Shown here piece after piece: positions 36,479-47,514 of a DNA stretch of 64,000 nucleotides. A model generated the notes under the pieces. That model was not told the DNA's origin. It searched no databases and saw only the letters and a list, made by a program, of their open reading frames with translations. The stretch is from Pseudomonadota bacterium (GTDB taxonomy: Bacteria > Pseudomonadota > Alphaproteobacteria > Geminicoccales > Geminicoccaceae), in the NCBI GenBank assembly GCA_030549795.1, contig JAUQQO010000044.1, positions 31,911 through 95,910 on the forward strand, given 5' to 3'. Numbering within the stretch: the stretch's first letter is position 1; every line of letters begins with the position of its first letter. The position numbers and the translations under genes were made by a program.

Positions 36479-37441
36479 GTGCTGGCGATCGTCGAGATCG
36501 TCGCGGGCATGGCGCTGCTGTTGGGCGGCGGCGAAGCCCTCGTGCGCGGTGCGGTGGCGATCGCCCGACGCCTCGGCGTGTCGCCCCTGATCATCGGCCT
36601 CACGCTCGTCGGCTACGGCACCTCCACACCCGAACTCATCGCGAGTGCACAGGCGGCCCTTTCCGGGGTGCCCGCGATCGCGCTCGGCAACGTCGTCGGC
36701 TCGAATATCGCCAACGTTCTGTTGATCCTCGCGCTTGCGGTGCTGATCGCACCGGCGCGCATCGAGCCCCGGTCCTTCAGGCGCGACGCGCTTGCCCTTG
36801 CGAGCTCCGCTCTGATCGCCTTCGCCCTTGCGAGCACGGGCGAGATCGGCCGGTTGGCCGGCTTTGTCCTGCTGCTCTATCTCGCGCTCTACACGGTGCA
36901 AACCTACCGGGCCGAAACCGCGCGGCCCGACGCGTGGGGGGCCATTCTCGCCGCCGAGAGCGAGCTTAAAGACGGAGCACGGCCGCTACGCGTTCCGCTC
37001 GCCATGCTCTTCGCGATCGGCGGCATAGTGGCAACCGTTGCGGGTGCGAGCCTCTTGATCGATGGGGCGGTGACGGTTGCGCGCGCGCTTGGAGTGAGCG
37101 AACTCGTGATCGGGCTCACCCTTGTGGCGGTCGGCACGTCGTTACCCGAACTGGCAACGAGCGTGGTCGCCGCGCTGCGCCGGCAATCCGAGCTCGCCTA
37201 CGGCAATGTGGTGGGCTCCAACATCTACAATCTCACCGGCATCCTCGGCACCACTGCGCTGTTGAGCCCACTTCCGGTGCCGGCCGAACTCGTGCGCCTG
37301 GATCTGCCAGTGATGCTCGCGGTCACAGCAGCGCTCATCCTCTTCGCGCTGACCGGCTACCGGATCGGGCGGCGGGAGGGCGCGGCGCTGCTGGCCGGCT
37401 ATGCGCTCTACCTGTGGGCGATCTACAGCGGGGCGGGGTGA
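36479..37441 (+). CDS. Calcium/sodium antiporter (CaCA family, YrbG-like)
   Basis: A 320-residue membrane protein with about ten spans and two inverted CaCA repeats: GLTLVGYGTSTPELIASAQ with GNVVGSNIANVLLIL, and GLTLVAVGTSLPELATSVV with GNVVGSNIYNLTGIL. Both GxSxPE and GNxxGSN alpha motifs are intact, so it should exchange Ca or another cation against Na or H. GTG start at 36479. It is inserted between clpX and lon, which are usually neighbours. Confidence 0.92.
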   Translation: MLAIVEIVAGMALLLGGGEALVRGAVAIARRLGVSPLIIGLTLVGYGTSTPELIASAQAALSGVPAIALGNVVGSNIANVLLILALAVLIAPARIEPRSFRRDALALASSALIAFALASTGEIGRLAGFVLLLYLALYTVQTYRAETARPDAWGAILAAESELKDGARPLRVPLAMLFAIGGIVATVAGASLLIDGAVTVARALGVSELVIGLTLVAVGTSLPELATSVVAALRRQSELAYGNVVGSNIYNLTGILGTTALLSPLPVPAELVRLDLPVMLAVTAALILFALTGYRIGRREGAALLAGYALYLWAIYSGAG

Positions 37442-37549
37442 GGAGGGACGCGCGTTGCGCTTCCTTGAAAGCGAAGAGCGCGAGCGCCACTTTGTTCGGC
37501 GAGAGGAATCGGGCCGGAGGTCGGGTGACCCCGGCGCCAGTGAGGTAGC

Positions 37550-39979
<2,430 letters not shown>

Positions 39980-40042
39980 GAGCGCGCAAGAGAGCAAGGG
40001 GCGGCCTCGGCGCAACGCTGGACAAGAGCCGTCGGCTCCCTT

Positions 40043-40078
40043 AGGGCCGGCAGAAGGCGCTTCGCCGCTGCCGGCCCT
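40043..40078 (+). terminator. Putative terminator after lon
   Basis: An 11-bp perfect stem (AGGGCCGGCAG with CTGCCGGCCCT) enclosing a smaller GGCG/CGCC hairpin, 64 bases after the lon stop. The following GTGCTTTACG is only weakly T-rich. Likely end of the lon transcript. Confidence 0.5.
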
Positions 40079-40162
40079 GTGCTTTACGAGGAGGAGCGCA
40101 ACAATAGAGCAGCGCCCACGCGCTCGCCCCTCGAGCGTCTGTTTTAAGAGCGGATTGCACCC

Positions 40163-40768
40163 GTGCGCATCGACACGTTCGTCCCCGCCGCCGTTGCTGC
40201 CGCGCTAGCCTTCACGCTCGCCGGCTGCGCCACTACGCCCTCAGCACCGCTCGAGCCGGTAAGCGGCTTTACGCGCGAGCGCTATCTCGGCACCTGGCAC
40301 GAAATCGCCGCCATCCCCTCCTGGTTCCAACGCGAGTGCGCGCGCGACACGATGGCCGTCTATGCGCCGGCACCGGAAGATCCGGAGTGGATCGCGGTAC
40401 GCAACAGCTGCCGCACCGCCGAGGGCACGGAAAAGGCGGCGGAAGGGCGGGCCCGCTTCACCGGCGCGAGCGATCGGGGGGCGCTCGAGGTGACTTTCGT
40501 AGCGCCCTTGGGCTTTTGGCTGTGGGCCGCTTCCGGGCCCTATGTCGTCATCGCACTCGACCCCGATTATCGCTGGTCGCTGGTTGCTCATCCGCGCCGC
40601 GCGTATGCGTGGATCCTCGCTCGCGAACCGCGTCTTTCCGATCCGGTGTTGGCTCGGCTGCGCCTCGAGCTCGAGCGGGCCGGCTATGATCCCTGCCGGC
40701 TCCTGCTCACCGCCTCAGCCGATCCCCGCCGCGGCGCGCGCTTGTGCGATCTCGAGCTCGCGGGCTAA
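40163..40768 (+). CDS. Lipocalin family lipoprotein (Blc-like)
   Basis: A 201-residue outer-membrane-type lipoprotein: leader AAALAFTLAGC with lipid Cys at residue 22, then the lipocalin start RYLGTWHEIAAIPSWFQREC. Blc proteins bind lipids or hydrophobic ligands in the periplasm. GTG start at 40163. The eboF gene begins three bases after its stop, so the two are in one operon, and a role in handling a hydrophobic Ebo metabolite is a reasonable guess. Confidence 0.88.
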   Translation: MRIDTFVPAAVAAALAFTLAGCATTPSAPLEPVSGFTRERYLGTWHEIAAIPSWFQRECARDTMAVYAPAPEDPEWIAVRNSCRTAEGTEKAAEGRARFTGASDRGALEVTFVAPLGFWLWAASGPYVVIALDPDYRWSLVAHPRRAYAWILAREPRLSDPVLARLRLELERAGYDPCRLLLTASADPRRGARLCDLELAG

Positions 40769-40771
40769 CGG

Positions 40772-42157
40772 GTGCACCCGACCCTCGTTATCCTCGTCGT
40801 CGCGCTTACCCCTCGGCTTTTGGGGCCGAGCACGCCGCGGCTTTCGGCGTTTGTGCGCGAAGGCGGGATGCGCCCCTTGCGCACGGTGGTGCCGGCTGTG
40901 ACCTGCACCGTGCAGTCGACCCTGTTGACCGGTTTGTTGCCGCGCGAACATGGGGCGGTAGCCAACGGCTGGTATTTCCGTGAGCTTGCCGAAGTCTGGC
41001 TGTGGCGGCAGTGCAATCGCTTGATCAGTGGCGAGAAGATCTGGGAAGCCGGAAAGAAACGCGATCCCCGCTTCACTGCCGCCAATATGTTTTGGTGGTA
41101 CAATATGTATTCGAGCGTCGACATTTCGGCGACGCCGCGCCCCATTTACCCAGCGGACGGGCGGAAAATCCCGGATCACTACACCGAACCTCCGGAGCTG
41201 CATGACGAGCTCGACCAGAAGCTCGGCAGCTTTCCGCTCTTCCAGTTCTGGGGCCCGGGTGCGGACATCACCTCCTCGCGCTGGATCGCCGCCGCCACGC
41301 GCCACGTGATCGAAACGCGAAGGCCGACGCTCACGCTCTGCTATTTGCCGCACCTCGACTACGCGCTGCAGAAGTGGGGGCCGGATCCCAAGGATCCGCG
41401 CATCGCAGCTGAGCTGCGGGCGATCGACGAGGTGGCGGGCTCGCTCATCGACTTCGCCCGCGCGCGCGGCCTTAGGGTTGTGCTGGTTTCCGAATACGGC
41501 ATTCTGCCCGTCTCGGGCGCGGTGCACATCAACCGCATCCTGCGCGAAGCGGGATTGATCCGCGTGCGTCGCGAGCTCGGCCGTGAGCTTTTGGATCCCG
41601 GTGCTTCCCGCGCCTTCGCCCTAGCCGACCATCAAATCGCTCACGTCTATCTGCAGCACGGGACGGATGCGGCCAAGGTCAAAGCCTTGCTGGAGCGCAT
41701 CCCCGGCATCGCCCGCGTCCTCGACGAAGAGGGCAAGCGCGCGCTCGGGCTTGATCATCCGCGCTCGGGTGAGCTCGTCGCTTTGGCGCAGCCCGACCGC
41801 TGGTTCACCTATTATTGGTGGCTCGATGACGCCAAAGCACCGGATTTCGCGCCCACCGTCGATATCCACCGCAAACCCGGCTACGACCCGCTCGAACTCT
41901 TCTTGGATCCCGAGCAGCGGCTGATCCGCCTCAAGATCGGCTGGAAGTTGCTGCTCCGCCGCCTCGGCTTTCGAACCCTTCTCGATGTGGTGCCGATCCG
42001 CGGCTGCGAGCTCGTCAAAGGCTCGCACGGGCTGTTGAGCGAGCGTGAAGAAGACGGGCCGCTCGTCGCCAGCTCCGAGCCCGCGCTTCTGCCCGAGGGG
42101 CCGCTTCCCGCGACCGCCTTTAAAGAGCTCGTCCTCGCCCACATTTTCACGCCTTAG
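40772..42157 (+). CDS. eboF: EboF-like alkaline phosphatase superfamily protein (nucleotide pyrophosphatase/phosphodiesterase)
   Basis: A 461-residue protein of the phosphodiesterase/alkaline-phosphatase fold. The nucleophile region VVPAVTCTVQSTLLTGLLP, the LPHLDYALQKWGPD ligands and SEYGILPVSGAVHINR are seen, as in the AP-family member of ebo clusters. The first strand reads LVILVVALTP, so the usual metal-binding Asp of the superfamily is not evident there, and Glu replaces Asp in SEYG. Only modest phosphodiesterase activity can therefore be assumed. GTG start three bases behind the lipocalin gene; followed by idi. Remaining ebo genes lie on the opposite strand from 42806 on. Confidence 0.8.
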   Translation: MHPTLVILVVALTPRLLGPSTPRLSAFVREGGMRPLRTVVPAVTCTVQSTLLTGLLPREHGAVANGWYFRELAEVWLWRQCNRLISGEKIWEAGKKRDPRFTAANMFWWYNMYSSVDISATPRPIYPADGRKIPDHYTEPPELHDELDQKLGSFPLFQFWGPGADITSSRWIAAATRHVIETRRPTLTLCYLPHLDYALQKWGPDPKDPRIAAELRAIDEVAGSLIDFARARGLRVVLVSEYGILPVSGAVHINRILREAGLIRVRRELGRELLDPGASRAFALADHQIAHVYLQHGTDAAKVKALLERIPGIARVLDEEGKRALGLDHPRSGELVALAQPDRWFTYYWWLDDAKAPDFAPTVDIHRKPGYDPLELFLDPEQRLIRLKIGWKLLLRRLGFRTLLDVVPIRGCELVKGSHGLLSEREEDGPLVASSEPALLPEGPLPATAFKELVLAHIFTP

Positions 42158-42225
42158 TCCCGCGTTCGCCCGCCTTGCTCGGACCGCACGGCGGTGCGAT
42201 CGCTGGTGTCAGGGAGGGGCGGCCC

Positions 42226-42765
42226 ATGCGGCACGAGGAAGAGAACGAACCGTTGGTCCTGGTCGACCTCGAGGACCGTCCGATCGGGATCGCGCCCAAG
42301 CTCGCTGTCCATCGCGAGGGGCGTCTGCATCGGGCGATTTCGGTCGTGCTGCGCGATTCTGCCGGTCGCTTTCTGCTGCAAAAGCGCCATCCCGGCAAAT
42401 ACCACTCGGGCGGGCTGTGGACCAACACCTGTTGCAGCCATCCGCGGCCGGGGGAGGAGCCCGCCGCCGCTGCGCGCCGCCGCCTCGCCGAGGAGATGGG
42501 GATCGAGGTTGCGCTCGCGCATCTGCTGACCACCATCTACCGCGCCGAAGTCGGCAACGGTCTCATCGAACACGAGCTCGTGCACGTCTTCGGCGCCGTC
42601 TACGACGGCCCCGTGCGCCCGGATCCCCAAGAAGCCGAAGATTTCGCTTGGGTGAGCCCCGAGCAACTGGAAGTCGACTTACGCACCCGGCCCGAGTGCT
42701 ACAGCTTCTGGTTCCGCCTCTATTTCTTGGAGCATCGCCCGCGCCTCGAGCTGTGCGCGAAGTGA
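42226..42765 (+). CDS. idi: Isopentenyl-diphosphate delta-isomerase (type I)
   Basis: A 179-residue Nudix-fold isomerase that interconverts IPP and DMAPP. Active-site motifs are TNTCCSHPRPGEEPAAAARR (catalytic Cys and Nudix-like helix) and the Glu-bearing HELVHVFGAV; both metal sites look intact. ATG at 42226 with GGGAGGGG upstream. It sits between eboF and the convergent eboB, so it probably feeds prenyl donor to the UbiA-type EboC. A general isoprenoid role is also possible. Confidence 0.92.
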   Translation: MRHEEENEPLVLVDLEDRPIGIAPKLAVHREGRLHRAISVVLRDSAGRFLLQKRHPGKYHSGGLWTNTCCSHPRPGEEPAAAARRRLAEEMGIEVALAHLLTTIYRAEVGNGLIEHELVHVFGAVYDGPVRPDPQEAEDFAWVSPEQLEVDLRTRPECYSFWFRLYFLEHRPRLELCAK

Positions 42766-42805
42766 GCGCTGCGCACCGCGTGTGGCCGCCCTCGAAGGGG
42801 GGCGC

Positions 42806-43726
42806 TCACACGATCCGCAGATCCTCGTCGAGCCCGGGCTTGCGCGTCTCGATGCGTGGTTCTTGGCCGCCGCGCAGGACGCTGTTGCCCATATAGAGCA
42901 GTCGCTGATCGATGGGCGGCGGGTTGAGCCAGTCCTCCTCCTTGATCTGGCCCGATTTGCCATAGGCCGTAAGCGCGTTGGCATAAGTCACTTTGCGGAT
43001 ATCGGCTTCGGAGATCCCGGCCCGGCGCATGAGTTCTGCTGTTTTCGGCACCGCGAGTGGGTCGGAGATCCCCCAATCACAAGCCGAATCGACGATGATC
43101 CGCTCGGATCCATAGCGTTTGACGATCTCGACCATCCGTTCGTTGCCCATCTTGGTGAACGGATAGATCGAAAAGGCCGCCCAAAAGCCGCGATCGAGGA
43201 CGTCTTTGACCGTCTCCTCGTTGTTGTGGTCGATCACCACCCAGGAAGGATCGAGCCCGTGCTCGAGGATGACCGCCATCGAGCGCAGCGTGCCGCGTTT
43301 TTTGTCGCGATGCGGGGTATGGATCATCACCGGCAGCTGTAATTCTTTGGCGAGTTCGAGCTGGCGGCGGAAATAGCGGTCTTCGAGTTCCGTTTGTTCA
43401 TCGTAACCGATTTCGCCGATCGCAACCACCCCTTCCTTGAGCGCGAACCGCGGCAGGATCTCCATCACCGCCTCGGCCAGCTCTTCGTTGTTGGCTTCCT
43501 TGGAGTTGAGGCCGATCGCACAATAGTGCCGAATACCGAACTGGCCAGCACGAAAGCGTTCGAAGCCGACGATCATCGAGAGATAGTCGATATAGGTCGC
43601 CACATGGGTGCGGGGCTGGCCGAGCCAAAAGGCAGGCTCGATACAGGCGACGATTCCAGCTGCCGCCATGCGCTCGTAATCGTCGGTGGTGCGCGAGATC
43701 ATGTGGGTGTGGGGATCCAGGTACAT
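42806..43726 (-). CDS. eboB: EboB, TatD-like metal-dependent hydrolase
   Basis: A 306-residue TIM-barrel hydrolase of the TatD superfamily. The HxH metal site is DPHTHMISRTTDDYERMA, with further ligands in AIGEIGYDEQ, MIHTPHRDKKRG, VIDHNNEE and IVDSACDWG. This domain form is the EboB of ebo clusters, whose reaction is unknown. ATG 43726 follows GGGAGGC. It lies 20 bases downstream of eboA on the same strand and converges on idi. Confidence 0.88.
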   Translation of the reverse strand: MYLDPHTHMISRTTDDYERMAAAGIVACIEPAFWLGQPRTHVATYIDYLSMIVGFERFRAGQFGIRHYCAIGLNSKEANNEELAEAVMEILPRFALKEGVVAIGEIGYDEQTELEDRYFRRQLELAKELQLPVMIHTPHRDKKRGTLRSMAVILEHGLDPSWVVIDHNNEETVKDVLDRGFWAAFSIYPFTKMGNERMVEIVKRYGSERIIVDSACDWGISDPLAVPKTAELMRRAGISEADIRKVTYANALTAYGKSGQIKEEDWLNPPPIDQRLLYMGNSVLRGGQEPRIETRKPGLDEDLRIV

Positions 43727-43746
43727 CGTAAAGCCTCCCGCACCGT

Positions 43747-44619
43747 TCAGCTGTGGGCGAAATCCGCCCAGCGGATCTCACCGCGTTCGATGGCGCCTAC
43801 GAGCTCGGGCACGCCAGCGAGCAATCCCTTCGCCTCCGGCCGCGGACAGGCATAAAGCGCAAGCGCGGCCGCGCGGCGCTCTTGCGCACTGCCGCTTTCG
43901 AGCACGCGTGCGAGATCAGCAAGTGCCGCTTCGTCGGCGTGCGGGCCGACACAGCGCCACAGCTCGGGGCTCACGGGCCGGCCGGCGGCCCAGCGCTCGT
44001 GCGCATAGTCGCACAGCATGCGCGCAAGACGCGGGTTCGCGCGTTCGTCCAAGCCCTGGATGGGGTCGAGAGGCGAGCCGATGAACAGGGCCTTCAGGAC
44101 GAGATGGTTCCAGGCGTTCTCGTCGAACTGCTCTTTGGGATAGGGATTGCGGTGCGCGACCGCTTCGAACACCGGTCGCATGCCCGAGCGCGCGCCCTCG
44201 CGGGCGCGCGCGCGCAACAGCTCCTGTCCGGGGTAGAGGGGAAGTCCGCGGTAAAAGGCGATCGTCTCGCCGATATCGGCGGTGCGGAACAGCGTCTCGA
44301 GGCGGTCCTTGAACCGCACCGGATCGCCATCGTAGCTCGCGAGTACGAGTGCCACTCGTGCTGCCTGATCGACGCTCCACTCGCTCGGATCGAAGCCGGG
44401 GCGGAGCGCCGCGGCTTCAGCGAGCTCGGCCGCAGACAGCGCGAGATCGTCCTTGCCGAGCCGCCGCGGCACATAGCCGAGTGCGAGATAGAGTGGCTTT
44501 TCTTGGCCCGCGTTACGCACCGCCGCGAGCTGCTCGTGGAACCACGCGGCCGCTTCGGCCGTCACCCGCGCGCCCACCCAGCCGCTTAAGAGCGCGCAGG
44601 CTCGCTCGACCAGATCCAT
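43747..44619 (-). CDS. eboA: EboA domain-containing protein
   Basis: A 290-residue, helix-rich protein that starts MDLVERACALLSGWVGARV. It has the EboA pattern: LYLALGYVPRRLGKDDLALS, WSVDQAARVALVLASYDGD and, later, ENAWNHLVLKALFIGSPLDP with GLDERANPRLARMLCDYAHE. EboA has no known fold relation to enzymes of characterised function. GGGAGGG precedes ATG 44619; a longer start at 44643 is possible. Followed by eboB; preceded by the cytochrome c gene. Confidence 0.85.
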   Translation of the reverse strand: MDLVERACALLSGWVGARVTAEAAAWFHEQLAAVRNAGQEKPLYLALGYVPRRLGKDDLALSAAELAEAAALRPGFDPSEWSVDQAARVALVLASYDGDPVRFKDRLETLFRTADIGETIAFYRGLPLYPGQELLRARAREGARSGMRPVFEAVAHRNPYPKEQFDENAWNHLVLKALFIGSPLDPIQGLDERANPRLARMLCDYAHERWAAGRPVSPELWRCVGPHADEAALADLARVLESGSAQERRAAALALYACPRPEAKGLLAGVPELVGAIERGEIRWADFAHS

Positions 44620-44727
44620 GTTCGAGCCCTCCCCCTCGCGCAATTATCGAGAGCGCGATCCTGTCGTCCAGCCGGGCGCCAGCGTGTTTGAGCGCCTGCA
44701 TAACGGCGTTCGTCGGTCGACCGCCGG

Positions 44728-45105
44728 TTACGGCCAGAACTCATCGCTCAGCACATAGGCGACGACGCCGATGATCTCTTCCGGGCTGTAAACCTCTTTC
44801 CAGGCCGGCATGCCGCGAAAGCCATTGTTGACCCGGTCCCACACGAACTCCGGGGTATATCGGCGCGGGGTGAGCTTGGGCGCCTTGCCCGGGTAGGCGC
44901 GCGAACCGTGGCAATGCGCACATTGGTCTTTCCAGATCTCTTCCCCGCGCGCGATGAGCTTGGGATCTGAGAGGATCTCTTTGGGCAGTGGCGGCGGGTG
45001 ATCGTTGAAGAATTTGTCGGGCTCAGACTGTTGGCCGAGAGCCGGTGCGAGTCCGAGCAGAAGAGCGGTAACCAGAAGCAAAGCACAACTGAGCGAACGC
45101 GGCAC
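44728..45105 (-). CDS. Periplasmic monohaem cytochrome c
   Basis: A 125-residue exported class I cytochrome c. Signal peptide about residues 1-24 (SLSCALLLVTALLLGLAPALG), haem site CAHCHG, and the Met ligand probably in GMPAWKE. I took GTG 45105 because GGAGG lies seven bases upstream; the ATG at 45156 would put a stem-loop inside the gene. It lies between ebo genes and next to a sugar dehydrogenase-like protein, so it may accept its electrons. Confidence 0.87.
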   Translation of the reverse strand: MPRSLSCALLLVTALLLGLAPALGQQSEPDKFFNDHPPPLPKEILSDPKLIARGEEIWKDQCAHCHGSRAYPGKAPKLTPRRYTPEFVWDRVNNGFRGMPAWKEVYSPEEIIGVVAYVLSDEFWP

Positions 45106-45126
45106 CGCGAGCCTCCGAGAAGAAGA

Positions 45127-45151
45127 CGGCCGGCCCTTTTGGGGCCGGCCG
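45127..45151 (-). terminator. Strong stem-loop between sugar dehydrogenase-like gene and cytochrome c
   Basis: A 10-bp perfect stem (CGGCCGGCCC with its complement) and a five-base loop. On the minus strand TCTTCTTCT follows, a passable U-rich tail. It could end part of the transcript or attenuate the downstream cytochrome-eboA-eboB genes. Confidence 0.5.
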
Positions 45152-45196
45152 CGCATCCGACGCCGGTGAGGCCGGCTTAAGCGGCCCCCGCACCGA

Positions 45197-46498
45197 TCAA
45201 TTGGCCGGCACGATCTTGTAGACGGTGTCGAGATTGCCGACCGGACCGGTGGTGACTGAGGTCAGAGCATAAACTTCTCCCTGTTCATCCTGCGCAAATG
45301 CTAAGATGTAGGGCAGTTTCTCCATGCCCACGACCGTAGCCTTTTCCATCGTCCACTTGCCGTCGGCGCCTCTGGTCGCGAAGAAGATCTGGCCGTCCAT
45401 GGTGTCGAACGACTTCGACCAGTCGCCGAAGATGTACTTGCCGTCCCAAGGCTTGTGCGACCCACGGTACACATAGCCGCCGGTCACCGAGATACCCATG
45501 CAGTTTTGTGGAATCGCGGTGCAGTTGTTGTAGACGAGAATGGGCATAATAAGCCCGGTCTTGTCGCAATCCGCCGGGTGCTTGTTGGGGGCCAGGAAGT
45601 CGAAGCAGCGATCGGCCTCCATCCGGCGCCAACCGTAGTTGCCGCCCTTTACGATGATGTTGACCTCTTCGAAGCTGTTCTGCTGCACATCGCCGCAGAA
45701 GAGCTCGCGGTTGCCGCCCATGTCGAACGAGCAACGCCAAGGATTGCGTAGCCCGAGCGCCCAGATCCAGGGGTGCGCATCGCTGCGGCCGACGAAGGGA
45801 TTGTCCGGGGGCGTGTAGTTGGTCTGGGGCGAATCGACGTCGATGCGCAGGATCTTGCCGAGCGGCGAGGAGAGGTCCTGGCCGTTGCCGATCAGGACGT
45901 TGTGCCCGATGCCCCAGTCGTTCGCGTAACCGCCGTCGCCGGTGGAGATGTAGAGTTTGCCGTCGGGTCCGAAGCGGATCCAATGGCCATTGTGGTTGAA
46001 CTGCGGCCAGTCGATCGCCGAGATGATCTTTTCCGTCGTGGCATCGGCCTTGTTCGGGTCGTCCTTGGAGACCCGATATTCTGCGACGACGTTGGTATGC
46101 GCCCACCAGAGTTTGCGATCGAGCGGCGCGCCCGACTGCAAGGGGGCGCTGTAGGCGACGTAGAAGCGGCCGTTCTCCTTATAGTTGGGATGGAAGGCGA
46201 TGCCGAGCAGGCCCTGTTCGTCGAAATAGGGTTCAAGGTGGACCAACTTCGATTCGATGTTCAAAAACGGCTCCGGGCGCAGCCGTCCCCGCGCGTCGAT
46301 GATCCGCACCTTGCCGGTCTGCTCGATGAGCGCCTTGCGGCCGCTGCCGTCCGGAATGGGCACCATGTCGAGCGGTGCGTTGACGCCCGTCACATAGGGC
46401 TCGAGGCGAATTTTGATTTCGGCCCGCGCGGTGTCGGCTGCACCGATGGCAAGTGCCACGGCCGCGGCCATAGTCAGGCTTGTCGCGGTTGCGCGCAT
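45197..46498 (-). CDS. PQQ-dependent sugar (aldose/sorbosone) dehydrogenase-like protein
   Basis: A 433-residue exported beta-propeller of the soluble glucose dehydrogenase/Asd family. Signal peptide about residues 1-26 (AVALAIGAADTARAE). Family marks: GLLGIAFHPNYKENGRFYV, FNHNGHWIRFGPDGKLYI containing the catalytic-type His, ALGLRNPWRCSFD and the final blade near YILAFAQDEQGEVYALTS. It has more cysteines than usual, probably disulfides. It should oxidise an aldose or alcohol in the periplasm with PQQ, passing electrons to the downstream cytochrome c. Inserted between eboC and eboA. Confidence 0.87.
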   Translation of the reverse strand: MRATATSLTMAAAVALAIGAADTARAEIKIRLEPYVTGVNAPLDMVPIPDGSGRKALIEQTGKVRIIDARGRLRPEPFLNIESKLVHLEPYFDEQGLLGIAFHPNYKENGRFYVAYSAPLQSGAPLDRKLWWAHTNVVAEYRVSKDDPNKADATTEKIISAIDWPQFNHNGHWIRFGPDGKLYISTGDGGYANDWGIGHNVLIGNGQDLSSPLGKILRIDVDSPQTNYTPPDNPFVGRSDAHPWIWALGLRNPWRCSFDMGGNRELFCGDVQQNSFEEVNIIVKGGNYGWRRMEADRCFDFLAPNKHPADCDKTGLIMPILVYNNCTAIPQNCMGISVTGGYVYRGSHKPWDGKYIFGDWSKSFDTMDGQIFFATRGADGKWTMEKATVVGMEKLPYILAFAQDEQGEVYALTSVTTGPVGNLDTVYKIVPAN

Positions 46499-46641
46499 CG
46501 TCTGAACGTCCTCCCTGACACGTTTTTTGCCCTCAGCGCGCGTTCAGCGGTCGAAGGCTTGATGTCCCTTATCGCGAAGCGCCCGGTCCTGTCCATGCCG
46601 GCAGCGAAAAGCGGTGTGCGCGTGAATGGAGGATCAATCGG

Positions 46642-47514
46642 CTAGGAACCAGCGATCCAGCGTTGCCCCAAACGGGTGAGAAGGAAGCAGGCCACCGCTG
46701 CGGCGCTCGCTCCGGTATGGCCGAGGGTGGCAAGGAAAAGCGCATCGAGAAGCGCGATGCCGGCAACGAGCGCTGCGACTGCGCGCGGCACGTCGCCCTT
46801 AGCTCGCCGCGCAAGAAGGAACAGCGCGAAAGCGAGCCAAGCCGCCAGACCCAAGAGCAGCGCCCAGGTGAGATAGCCGGTTGCGAGCTGCACAAGACCC
46901 CACAGAAGAGGAACGAAGAGGAATGCGAGCGGCCAGATCCGCTCGAGGCGATCGAAGGCCTCCTGCTTGGCGGCGTAGGTCAGGCCGATGAGCCAGCACA
47001 GGCTGGCTCCGGCGAGCAACCACAGGTAGACTGCGGGCTGCGCCGTAGCGACGAGGCCGGCGGTCGCGTAAGCGAGGACCCGGCACAGCCCCATCACGAG
47101 CGGCGAGAGCGGGTTCTCCTTATGGTGCCAATCATAGATGAGGATCGTCGCGGCAAGCGCGATGCCGGCCACTAACGCGATGAGCCCCGCCCCCTCGGGC
47201 CGCAGGGCAAGGGCTACGAGAAGACAGAGCAGGCCGGCGAGCAAAAGACCGAAGCCGGCGGCATAAACGGTTTCGAGCCGCACGCGCCCGGAAGGGATGG
47301 GACGCTCCGGCCGCTCGCGCTGGTCCCAAGCGGCATCGAAGGCATCGTTGAGGTACATGCCGCCCACATAGAAGAGGGACAGCGCGGCACAGACGACCAG
47401 CGTCGCCGGCTGCCAGGGATCGGCACCGGCGAGCACTGTCCCGGCAAGCGCGTTGCTCCAAACCGTGGGCAGGTTGGAGACGCGGCCGAGCGCGAGCCAA
47501 AGCGGGGGTTTCAT
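46642..47514 (-). CDS. eboC: EboC, UbiA-family prenyltransferase
   Basis: A 290-residue inner-membrane protein with eight or nine spans. The prenyl-diphosphate site GGMYLNDAFDAAWDQRERP (NDxxD) and the second acidic site YDWHHKENPLSPLVMG are both present, so an active prenyltransferase is expected. Substrate acceptor and chain length are unknown. Its ATG overlaps the eboE stop by four bases. Idi upstream of the convergent arm would provide donors. Confidence 0.9.
   Translation of the reverse strand: MKPPLWLALGRVSNLPTVWSNALAGTVLAGADPWQPATLVVCAALSLFYVGGMYLNDAFDAAWDQRERPERPIPSGRVRLETVYAAGFGLLLAGLLCLLVALALRPEGAGLIALVAGIALAATILIYDWHHKENPLSPLVMGLCRVLAYATAGLVATAQPAVYLWLLAGASLCWLIGLTYAAKQEAFDRLERIWPLAFLFVPLLWGLVQLATGYLTWALLLGLAAWLAFALFLLARRAKGDVPRAVAALVAGIALLDALFLATLGHTGASAAAVACFLLTRLGQRWIAGS

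Noticed and set aside
34246..36603. Very long minus-strand frame opposite clpP-clpX
   Set aside because: Mirror frame of conserved genes with strong GC bias at third codon positions; the sequence resembles no protein.
45105..45156. Longer start of the cytochrome c gene at ATG 45156
   Set aside because: It would place a strong stem-loop inside the coding region and give an odd basic leader; the GTG at 45105 has a good ribosome binding site and begins directly with the signal peptide.
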